A DNA stretch of 23,481 nt from UBA1444 sp964601085 (lineage in GTDB: Bacteria; Bacillota; Negativicutes; UBA1444). The DNA is taken from positions 1 through 23,481 of the forward strand of contig CAZRLN010000041.1 of NCBI GenBank assembly GCA_964601085.1, given 5' to 3'. Positions 15,937 to 22,167 of the stretch are shown here, piece after piece (positions within the stretch are counted from its first letter, which is position 1; every line of letters begins with the position of its first letter). The notes under the pieces were generated by a model. That model ran no database searches and was not told where the DNA came from. It saw only the letters and a list, made by a program, of their open reading frames with translations. Made by a program: the position numbers and the translations under genes.

Positions 15937-16578
15937 ATGTTTGTAGCAAAACGCATGACTCCCAATCCAACGACGATCGAATCCACGACGACCATCGCCG
16001 ACGCATCGGAACTGATGCGCAAACGAAAATTCCGGCGGCTGCCGGTTGTCGACAACGGCCGCCTCGTCGGCATTGTCACCGATCGCGACCTGCGCACGGT
16101 GGCGCCATCGCCGGCGACGACCCTGTCCATTTTTGAACTGAACTATCTGCTGGCGAAAATGCAGGTCAAGGACATCATGCACAAGGACGTCATCACCATC
16201 CCGGTGGACGCCACGATCGAAGAAGCCGCACTGATCATGTCCACTCGGCATATCGGCGGCCTGGTGGTGGTTGGTGAAAATGGCAGCGTGGTCGGCGTGA
16301 TTACCGAAACCGATATTTTCAACAGTTTTGTCGAGATCATGGGCCTGAAGGAAGGCAAGATCCGCTTTACGTTCAAGGTATCCAACCAGGTCGGCGTACT
16401 GCATGACATCTCCGGGGTCTTCAAGGATCTGGGGATCAACATCAGCAGTCTGGCGACCTATCCGGTCGAGGACGGGGCGGAGATGGTCATCCGCTTCAAC
16501 GCCCAGGACACGGTCGAATTGGAAAAGCGGTTGACCGAAAGCGGCTATCCGCCCCAACACACGGTGCAGATCGGCTGA
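15937..16578 (+). CDS. CBS-CBS-ACT domain sensor protein
   Basis: A 213-residue soluble protein with two CBS domains (about residues 5-60 and 77-132; MRKRKFRRLPVVDNGRLVGIVTDRDL and MSTRHIGGLVVV in separate copies) and a C-terminal ACT domain (about 142-210; TFKVSNQVGVLHDISGVFKDL in form). CBS pairs usually bind adenine nucleotides and ACT domains bind amino acids. The architecture resembles AcuB-like proteins, but no acuA or acuC is adjacent. As last gene of the liv operon it is well placed to report energy or amino acid status to the transporter or to other enzymes; that role is inferred. AAAGGAG precedes the ATG. A terminator follows. Confidence 0.82.
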   Translation: MFVAKRMTPNPTTIESTTTIADASELMRKRKFRRLPVVDNGRLVGIVTDRDLRTVAPSPATTLSIFELNYLLAKMQVKDIMHKDVITIPVDATIEEAALIMSTRHIGGLVVVGENGSVVGVITETDIFNSFVEIMGLKEGKIRFTFKVSNQVGVLHDISGVFKDLGINISSLATYPVEDGAEMVIRFNAQDTVELEKRLTESGYPPQHTVQIG

Positions 16579-16598
16579 ACCACGAAACGATGCCTGCG

Positions 16599-16629
16599 AC
16601 ACTGCGGACCGGCTCCGCAGTGTTTTTTT
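16599..16629 (+). terminator. Terminator of the liv operon
   Basis: ACACTGCGGA (16599-16608) pairs perfectly with TCCGCAGTGT (16614-16623), loop CCGGC, and a run of Ts ends at 16629. It isolates the liv-CBS-ACT operon from selD. Confidence 0.93.
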
Positions 16630-16642
16630 CTGTCGAATGTTG

Positions 16643-16684
16643 TACAATAGAACAAGAATTGCGGGACCGATTGCGGTCCGGCGC
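16643..16684 (+). promoter_or_regulatory. Possible selD -10 element and 5' UTR hairpin
   Basis: TACAAT (16643-16648) is a fair -10 but has no convincing -35. Just after the expected start, GGACCG (16664-16669) pairs with CGGTCC (16674-16679) around ATTG, extended by GCG/CGC across a two-base bulge. The hairpin ends about six bases before the ribosome binding site, so a role in selD translation is possible but unproven. Confidence 0.35.
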
Positions 16685-16703
16685 GGGAAGGGAGGGGCGC
16701 AGG

Positions 16704-17729
16704 ATGAAACTGACGGATTTCACGAAACGCGGCGGTTGAGCGGCTAAAATAGGGCCGGGCGCCCTAGCCGACGTACTCAGCAAACTTCCCCGGATCACGG
16801 ACCCGAATGTTCTGGTGGGAATCGACACGGCCGACGACGCCGGCGTCTACCGCCTGAATGATGAGACCGCCCTGATCCAGACCCTGGATTTCTTCACGCC
16901 GATCGTGGACGACCCCTATTTGTTCGGCCAGATCGCGGCGACCAACAGCCTCAGCGACGTCTACGCGATGGGCGGCAAACCCCTGACCGCCATGAATATC
17001 GTCACCTTTCCCATCTGCCGGTTGGCGCCGGAAGTCCTGCTGGCCATCCTCAGCGGCGGGCAGCAGAAAATCGCCGAAGCCGGCGCGGTCATGCTCGGCG
17101 GCCATACCATCGACGATGACGAACCCAAATATGGACTCAGCGTGACCGGCGTCGTCCACCCCGACAAGGTGCTGACCAATGCCGGCGCCCGTCCCGGCGA
17201 CGCGTTGATCCTGACTAAGGCCATCGGCACCGGCGTGTTGTACACGGCGCTGAAGGCCGAGCTGTTTCCGGCGGGCGTCGCTGCTGCGGCGACCAGCATG
17301 ACGCAGCTCAACCGCTACGCGGCGGAAGTCATGACGCGGTTTCCGGTCCATGCCTGCACCGATATCACCGGTTTTGGCCTGCTCGGCCACGCTTTCGAAC
17401 TGGCGGCGGGCAGCGCTGTGGATCTGGAACTGGACAGCCAGGCAGTCCCCCTGCTGCCGGACGCGGCGGAAGCGGCCGGCATGGGACTGGTTCCGGCCGG
17501 AGCCTACGCTAACCGGGACTACCTGAAGCAGGTGGAATTCCAGCCGGATGTGCCGGTCAATTTACAGGATCTGCTGTTTGATCCGCAAACTTCGGGCGGA
17601 TTGCTCATCAGCCTCGCCGAAGACCGGGCGGCGGATCTGCTGGCGGAACTTCACGCGGCCGGCGTGGCCGTGGCCGCCTGTATCGGCCGGGTCACCGGGA
17701 AAGGAACGGGAAACATCCATGTCCGATAA
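16704..17729 (+). CDS. selD: Selenide, water dikinase SelD, itself a selenoprotein (UGA = Sec12)
   Basis: SelD makes selenophosphate from selenide and ATP. ATG 16704, six bases after GGAGGGG, opens MKLTDFTKRGG, then TGA (16737-16739), then AAKIGPGALADVLSKLP, continuous with the rest of the protein (341 residues). The UGA falls exactly at the catalytic Cys/Sec position of SelD and is followed by the essential Lys as K15, which makes Sec near certain. Later motifs are normal: DTADDAGVY, ATNSLSDVYAMGGKPL, GGHTIDDDEPKYG, TDITGFGLLGHAFEL and DPQTSGGLL. A caller that treats TGA as stop starts at GTG 16815 and loses Sec, Lys and the glycine loop. The gene overlaps yedF by 11 bases. Confidence 0.95.
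16740..16770 (+). promoter_or_regulatory. SECIS-like hairpin just after the selD UGA
   Basis: CGGCTA (16741-16746) pairs with TAGCCG (16765-16770). A five-base bulge AAATA (16747-16751) follows on the 5' side, then GGGC/GCCC closes the loop CGGGC (16756-16760). The loop starts 17 bases after the UGA, within the spacing accepted for bacterial SECIS elements, and has G at its second position. SelB would bind here. Confidence 0.8.
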
Positions 17730-18342
17730 ACAAAACAACCCAACGCCGGTGCTGGACTGCCAGGGCCTGGCCTGTCCCCAGCCGGTGATCCTGACCAAGA
17801 AGGCCCTGGACCAGCGGCCGCCCCAGTTGACGGTGATCGTGGACAACGCGGCGGCCAAGGAAAACGTGGCCAAATTTGCCGCCGCGAGCGGTTATGGCGT
17901 GAACATCGAACCGGCAGGCGGAGTCTTTCGGCTCCACCTGCTGGCGCTTGGGTCCGCGCCGGCGGCGTTGCCGGCCGACGCCGGAGTCCCGGCAGCGGCT
18001 TCGGCAGCGGGGCCGGTGTTTCTGATCAGCCGCGCTACGCTGGGGCAGGGCGACGATCAGCTGGGCGCGATCCTGATGAAATCGTTTTTTGTGTCGCTGC
18101 AGGAACTGCAGCCGGCGCCCCGGGCGATCCTGCTGCTGAACGGCGGCGTCCATCTGGCGGTGGAAGGCTCGCCGGTCCTGGCCGGACTTCAGGAACTGTC
18201 GCGGCGCGGCGTGAACGTGATGGTCTGCGGCACGTGCCTGGACTTTTTTCAGCTCAAGGATAAACTGGCCGTGGGGTCCGTGACGGATATGTATTCGATC
18301 CTGACAGAACTCACGGGAGCCAGCCGCGCGATCACTCTATGA
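17719..18342 (+). CDS. yedF: YedF-type selenium-metabolism protein (TusA-like + DsrE-like)
   Basis: A 207-residue two-domain protein. The N-terminal TusA/SirA-like domain has LDCQGLACPQPVILTKKAL with C19 in the CPxP motif, the site that carries sulfur or selenium in this fold. After an Ala/Pro-rich linker (about residues 78-95) comes a DsrE/F-like domain with FLISRATLGQGDDQLGAILM and VMVCGTCLDFF. This architecture is the YedF protein that co-occurs with selD in selenium-using anaerobes; its exact reaction is not established. Start ATG 17719 lies inside the selD 3' end, preceded by AAGGAA. The stop overlaps the next gene (ATGA). Confidence 0.9.
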   Translation: MSDKQNNPTPVLDCQGLACPQPVILTKKALDQRPPQLTVIVDNAAAKENVAKFAAASGYGVNIEPAGGVFRLHLLALGSAPAALPADAGVPAAASAAGPVFLISRATLGQGDDQLGAILMKSFFVSLQELQPAPRAILLLNGGVHLAVEGSPVLAGLQELSRRGVNVMVCGTCLDFFQLKDKLAVGSVTDMYSILTELTGASRAITL

Positions 18343-18602
18343 ACCTGCTGATCGCCTTCGACTCGGTCCATCAGGCGATCCGGGCCGAATCGCTGCTCTT
18401 GAAAGCTGGCGTTCCGGTGGAGCTGGTCCCGACGCCGCGCGAGATTTCCGCCAGCTGCGGCCAGAGCGTCCGGTTTGCCGAGGACGCGGCGGAACCGGTG
18501 AAGGCGCTGCTGGAACGGGAGCGGATCGTCTTCCGGGGAATTTATTCGATAGCAGAGGGTCAGCGGATCTACGAACTGCTGATTGCCGGCGGCGGGCGCT
18601 GA
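18339..18602 (+). CDS. DUF3343 small protein, putative Se/S carrier-like
   Basis: An 87-residue protein of the DUF3343 family. It begins NLLIAFDSVHQAIRAESLLL and has VPTPREISASCGQSVRF with a single conserved Cys near residue 41, the family hallmark; the C-terminal part is less conserved. The family is often encoded beside yedF and selD and is described as a putative selenium or sulfur carrier, which is a prediction. ATG 18339 overlaps the yedF stop by four bases, so translation is probably coupled. The stop UGA at 18600-18602 looks like a real stop. Confidence 0.82.
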   Translation: MNLLIAFDSVHQAIRAESLLLKAGVPVELVPTPREISASCGQSVRFAEDAAEPVKALLERERIVFRGIYSIAEGQRIYELLIAGGGR

Positions 18603-18648
18603 CGACGGCTTGCCCGACCTGTATCAAGCGGAAAGGAATTTTTGAATT

Positions 18649-18849
18649 ATGCCGGTAAAACTGGAACTGGGCGACATCGCCAAAATGAAGAAAGCGCATC
18701 CCTGCGGCTCGGACCGCTGGGAAATCGTCCGCACCGGCATGGATATCGGGATCAAGTGCCTGGGCTGCGGCCGCCGCGTGCTCGTGCCCCGGCCGAAGTT
18801 TGAAAAGGCGTTAAAAATGTTGGAAACGAAGAAGGAGAATCCAGAATGA
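18649..18849 (+). CDS. DUF951 family small protein
   Basis: A 66-residue protein of the DUF951 family, function unknown. The conserved core is visible: LGDIAKMKKAHPCGSDRWEI, then RTGMDIGIKCLGCGRRV. Cysteines at the HPCG motif and at CLGCG may form a small metal site, which is inferred. GGAAAGGAA precedes the ATG. It overlaps ychF by four bases, the arrangement usual in Firmicutes. Confidence 0.9.
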   Translation: MPVKLELGDIAKMKKAHPCGSDRWEIVRTGMDIGIKCLGCGRRVLVPRPKFEKALKMLETKKENPE

Positions 18850-19952
18850 GCACATCCCTTGAGGTCGGCATCGTCGGCCTGCCGAATGTCGGCAAAAGCA
18901 CCCTGTTCAACGCGATCACCAAAGCCGGGGCGGAGGCCGCCAACTATCCGTTCTGCACGATCGAGCCGAATGTCGGGATCGTGGAAGTGCCGGACGAGCG
19001 GCTGGGAAAACTGGCCGAGATGTTCAAGCCGCAGAAGACCACGCCCACGGCGATGAAGTTCGTCGATATCGCCGGACTGGTCAAGGGCGCCGCGACCGGC
19101 GAAGGCCTGGGCAACAAGTTTTTGGCCCATATCCGCGAGGTGGACGCCGTCCTGCAGGTCGTGCGCTGCTTCGCCGACCCGAATGTCACCCATGTCGAAG
19201 GCGACATCGATCCGGTGCGGGATATCGAGATCATCAACACGGAACTGTGCCTGGCCGACATCGAAACGGTGGAGAAGCGCCTCGACAAATCGCAGCGCCT
19301 GCTGAAAAGCGGCGATAAGAAGATTCTGGCCGAGATGGAGTTGCTGAAAAAAGTCCGGGACGGCCTGTCCGACGGCGTGCCGGTCCGCCGGCAGGGGCTG
19401 GAGGAAGAGGAGAAGGCCCTGCTGCGCGACATGAATCTGCTGACGCTGAAGCCGATCATGTACGCCGCCAATGTCGGCGAAGACGAAGCCGGCGAGGACA
19501 CCGCCAACGTTCATGTGGCGAAGATCCGCGAATACAGTGCGACGGAAAACTCCGAAGTGATCGTCATTTCCGCCCGGATCGAGTCGGAAATCGCCGAGTT
19601 GCCGGACGACGAGGCCGCGGCGTTCCTGAGCGACCTGGGCTTGCCGGAAAGCGGGCTGGCGAAACTGATCAAAGCCGCCTATAAACTGCTGGGGCTGATG
19701 CATTTCTTCACCGCCGGCGAGCCGGAAGTTCGGGCCTGGACGATCCGTCGCGGCACGAAGGCGCCGCAGGCGGCCGGCAAGATCCATACCGACATCGAAC
19801 GCGGCTTCATCCGGGCCGAGATCGTCAGCTATGACGACCTGATGGCCTGCGGCAGCCAGGCGGCGGCCCGCGAAAAAGGCTTGGTCCGGCTGGAAGGCAA
19901 GGAGTATGAGATGAAGGACGGGGACGTGGTCTACTTCCGCTTCAATGTATAG
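18846..19952 (+). CDS. ychF: Ribosome-associated P-loop ATPase/GTPase YchF (OLA1 family)
   Basis: A 368-residue Obg-superfamily nucleotide hydrolase that prefers ATP and binds ribosomes; it has been linked to stress responses. The P-loop is GLPNVGKSTLF, the switch region DIAGLVKGAATGEGLGNKFL, and the specificity motif reads NVGE instead of NKxD, as expected for YchF. A coiled coil occupies the middle and a C-terminal TGS domain includes RGTKAPQAAGKIHTDIERGF. AAGGAG lies upstream of ATG 18846, which is inside the DUF951 stop. Length and motifs are typical. Confidence 0.97.
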   Translation: MSTSLEVGIVGLPNVGKSTLFNAITKAGAEAANYPFCTIEPNVGIVEVPDERLGKLAEMFKPQKTTPTAMKFVDIAGLVKGAATGEGLGNKFLAHIREVDAVLQVVRCFADPNVTHVEGDIDPVRDIEIINTELCLADIETVEKRLDKSQRLLKSGDKKILAEMELLKKVRDGLSDGVPVRRQGLEEEEKALLRDMNLLTLKPIMYAANVGEDEAGEDTANVHVAKIREYSATENSEVIVISARIESEIAELPDDEAAAFLSDLGLPESGLAKLIKAAYKLLGLMHFFTAGEPEVRAWTIRRGTKAPQAAGKIHTDIERGFIRAEIVSYDDLMACGSQAAAREKGLVRLEGKEYEMKDGDVVYFRFNV

Positions 19953-19966
19953 CTTCAAATCCGGGG

Positions 19967-19995
19967 TTGCGTTCCCGGCGGGATTGTTATAAAAT
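19967..19995 (+). promoter_or_regulatory. Promoter for rpsF-ssb-rpsR
   Basis: TTGCGT (19967-19972), a 17-base spacer and TAAAAT (19990-19995). Both hexamers are near consensus. The expected start is near 20002. Confidence 0.5.
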
Positions 19996-19998
19996 AAG

Positions 19999-20063
19999 AA
20001 AGCTCGGATAGTCGGGCTTTACTCCCCTGCCCTCACGACAGGGCCGATAGTCCAAAGGAGGAG
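19999..20063 (+). promoter_or_regulatory. rpsF leader, candidate S6:S18 binding element
   Basis: The leader holds AAAGCTCG/CGGGCTTT (19999-20020, one wobble) and, nearer the gene, GCCCT/AGGGC (20029-20044) followed at once by CCGATAG. Known rpsF leaders in many bacteria bind the S6:S18 complex through a hairpin with a conserved CCG nearby, and the second hairpin fits that plan. It ends about ten bases before the ribosome binding site, so it could control translation. Confidence 0.45.
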
Positions 20064-20072
20064 GTGAACCTG

Positions 20073-20357
20073 TTGAGAAAGTATGAACTCGTATTCATCA
20101 TCAAACCGATGGAAGAAGAGGCAACGCAAGCGGTGGTCGCCAAGTTTGAAGCTATGGTGGCGAACAATGGCGGCACGATGGAAAAGATCGACCGCTGGGG
20201 CAAACGCCGGTTGGCCTATCTGGTGAAAGATTTCACCGAAGGCTACTATTGCATCTTCCACTTCACCGGCACGCCCGCAACCGTGGCGGAGCTGGATCGC
20301 GTGATGAAGATTACCGACGACATCTTACGGCACATGATCGTCAAAGAAGATGAATAG
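20073..20357 (+). CDS. rpsF: 30S ribosomal protein S6
   Basis: A 94-residue S6 protein, which binds 16S rRNA together with S18. RKYELVFIIKPMEEEA and KIDRWGKRRLAYLVKDFTEGYY (in part) are the family signatures. The start is TTG 20073, eight bases after GGAGGAGG; a GTG at 20064 in the same frame lies on the ribosome binding site itself and is rejected. It heads the usual rpsF-ssb-rpsR operon, downstream of a possible autoregulatory leader. Confidence 0.96.
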   Translation: MRKYELVFIIKPMEEEATQAVVAKFEAMVANNGGTMEKIDRWGKRRLAYLVKDFTEGYYCIFHFTGTPATVAELDRVMKITDDILRHMIVKEDE

Positions 20358-20373
20358 TCGGGAGGTCTGATCC

Positions 20374-20784
20374 ATGAACAAGGTGTTTTTACTGGGAAGA
20401 TTGGTGCGGGATCCGGAAATCCGGACCACGCAGAGCGGAAAAATGGTCACGACGTTCACCCTGGCTGTCGACCGGTTCGGCGGCGGACGGGACAACAACG
20501 CCGATTTTATCACCATTGTCACATGGGATAAGTTGGCTGAGAACTGTGGCAACAGCCTGACCAAGGGGCAACGCGCCTTGGTGGAGGGCCGCCTGCAGAT
20601 CCGCAGCTACGACGGCAAGGATGGCCAAAAACGTTGGGTCACCGAAGTCATCGCCCAGTCGGTGGAGTTCCTGGAACGCCGGACCGCCGGCGCAGCAGGT
20701 CCCGCCGCTGAAAGCAACGCTTCTCATGATGCGGCAGCTCAATTCGGCCAAGATGTGGCGCCGGATGACGAGATTCCATTCTGA
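20374..20784 (+). CDS. ssb: Single-stranded DNA-binding protein
   Basis: A 136-residue SSB that coats single-stranded DNA in replication and repair. The OB-fold spans about residues 1-105, with NKVFLLGRLVRDPEIRTTQS, then FTLAVDR, FITIVTWDKLAENC and LVEGRLQIRSYDGKDGQ. A short flexible linker is followed by the acidic tip DDEIPF that recruits partner proteins. It lies between rpsF and rpsR, 16 bp after rpsF, with GGGAGG before the ATG. The linker is shorter than in E. coli, as usual for this operon's copy. Confidence 0.96.
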   Translation: MNKVFLLGRLVRDPEIRTTQSGKMVTTFTLAVDRFGGGRDNNADFITIVTWDKLAENCGNSLTKGQRALVEGRLQIRSYDGKDGQKRWVTEVIAQSVEFLERRTAGAAGPAAESNASHDAAAQFGQDVAPDDEIPF

Positions 20785-20804
20785 TGTAAGGAGGGTTCAA
20801 CAAA

Positions 20805-21035
20805 GTGAGACGGGAAAAAGGAAGACGCCCCCGCAAAAAAGTATGTAGCTTTTGCGTGGACAAAATTGAGTCCATTAACTATAAAGAAGTCGGCCGTTTG
20901 CAGCGCTATGTCAGCGAACGCGGCAAAATACTTCCCCGCCGGATTTCCGGCAATTGCGCCAAACATCAGCGCCAAGTGACACTTGCCGTTAAACGGGCCC
21001 GCAGTATTGCGCTCCTGCCGTTTACGACGGAATAA
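20805..21035 (+). CDS. rpsR: 30S ribosomal protein S18
   Basis: A 76-residue S18 protein that pairs with S6 on the 30S platform. The signatures are KVCSFCVDKIESINYKEV, then RYVSERGKILPRRISGNCAK, followed by HQRQVTLAVKRARSIALLPF. The cysteines near residues 15-18 and in GNCAKH match the zinc-binding (C+) form of S18, which is an inference. The start is GTG 20805 with AAGGAGG upstream. A terminator follows. Confidence 0.96.
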   Translation: MRREKGRRPRKKVCSFCVDKIESINYKEVGRLQRYVSERGKILPRRISGNCAKHQRQVTLAVKRARSIALLPFTTE

Positions 21036-21060
21036 GCAGCAACGCCGGAGCAGGCGATGA

Positions 21061-21096
21061 AATGAGAGGCCGATTCTCGGTCGCTCATTTTTTTTT
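21061..21096 (+). terminator. Terminator after rpsR
   Basis: AATGAG (21061-21066) pairs with CTCATT (21084-21089) and an inner GGCCGA/TCGGTC arm closes around TTC, with one mismatch. Nine Ts follow. Confidence 0.9.
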
Positions 21097-21180
21097 CGCA
21101 GGGCCGGCGACGCCAAAGGTAGCAGGAAACGGGACTTCGTGGGCGAATTCTTCTGGTATTGAAAGTAATGGGGTGAATGG

Positions 21181-22164
21181 ATGAGAAATTCCCGGGTGCA
21201 ACCGATGGTCGAAGGCGGAATTTTATCCGCCGTGGCGATCCTTTTCGCACTGGTTAGCGTGTATATTCCCTTTATCGGCGCATTCGTCAATCTGATCTGG
21301 CCGGTTCCCATCATCCTGCTGGGCGTCCGCCACGGTTACAAATGGAGCCTGATGGCGACCATCGTCGCCGGCATTCTCATCGCGATCCTGCTGCATCCCT
21401 TGCATGCCGTCGGCGTGGCGATCGGCTTCGGCCTGACCGGCATCGCTCTGGGTCACTGTTTCCGGCGGAACTTCACGCCGGTGGCCTCTGTGCTGGCCGG
21501 TTCGGCGGCGTCCCTGGTTTCCAAAATGATTGTTCTGGGCATCAGCGCGGCGGTGCTGGGCATCAATCCGCTGGCCGACCACTCCGAGGCGATGGCCCGG
21601 GCCATCGACCAGGCGATCGAGCTGTACCGGAACTTTGGCATGAAAGAGGAAGAATTGGCAAAAGTGGCCGAAAGCCTCCGGGCCATGATCGACATGATGA
21701 AATTGATCTTGCCGGCCGGGTTTGTGATGGCCTCGGTGTTTGATACCTATCTGAACTTTATTGTCGCCCGGGCGGTGCTGCGCAAGCTGGGGCACAAGAT
21801 CGCCGCGTTTCCGTCTTTCTCCACCTGGAACTTTACCGGCAAGGCCTTGCTGGGGTTCATCCTCTCGCTCTTGCTGCTGTACTGGGGCAAGAGCCGGAAC
21901 TGGGAGCTGGTGGCGAACGCCGGCCTCAATCTGCAGGTGACGTGCAGCATGCTGTTCATTGTGCAGGGACTTTCCGTCGCCGCCTTCTTTGCGGCCAGGT
22001 ATAACGTTCCGCGCTTCATCCTGTGGGTCGCGGGAGTGATGGCCCTGACCAACGGCTTCATCATGCAGGCATTCGTTTTTGCCGGCGCATTTGATATCGT
22101 GTTCGATTTTCGCAAGCTGCGACGGCCGCTGTCGCGGGAAAACGGCGATTCGGGAGACGAATAA
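21181..22164 (+). CDS. DUF2232 (YybS-like) multi-pass membrane protein
   Basis: A 327-residue membrane protein of the DUF2232 family, function unknown. It starts with VEGGILSAVAILFALVSVYIP, followed by a second helix, and shows about eight hydrophobic segments; a polar stretch near residues 125-170 (SEAMARAIDQAIELYRN, then MKEEELAKVAESLRAM) is probably cytoplasmic or extracellular. The fold resembles ECF-transporter S components, which is a suggestion only. GGGGTG lies just before the ATG. In many Firmicutes this gene sits between rpsR and gdpP, as here, three bases before the next start. Confidence 0.85.
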   Translation: MRNSRVQPMVEGGILSAVAILFALVSVYIPFIGAFVNLIWPVPIILLGVRHGYKWSLMATIVAGILIAILLHPLHAVGVAIGFGLTGIALGHCFRRNFTPVASVLAGSAASLVSKMIVLGISAAVLGINPLADHSEAMARAIDQAIELYRNFGMKEEELAKVAESLRAMIDMMKLILPAGFVMASVFDTYLNFIVARAVLRKLGHKIAAFPSFSTWNFTGKALLGFILSLLLLYWGKSRNWELVANAGLNLQVTCSMLFIVQGLSVAAFFAARYNVPRFILWVAGVMALTNGFIMQAFVFAGAFDIVFDFRKLRRPLSRENGDSGDE

Positions 22165-22167
22165 ATA

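Noticed and set aside
16815..17729. selD starting at GTG 16815
   Set aside because: It lacks a ribosome binding site and would remove the catalytic residue and Lys; the upstream ATG with in-frame UGA explains the conserved N-terminus.
18600..18602. UGA at the end of the DUF3343 gene as a second Sec codon
   Set aside because: The protein already has family length, no SECIS-like hairpin follows, and the downstream frame has no conserved sequence.
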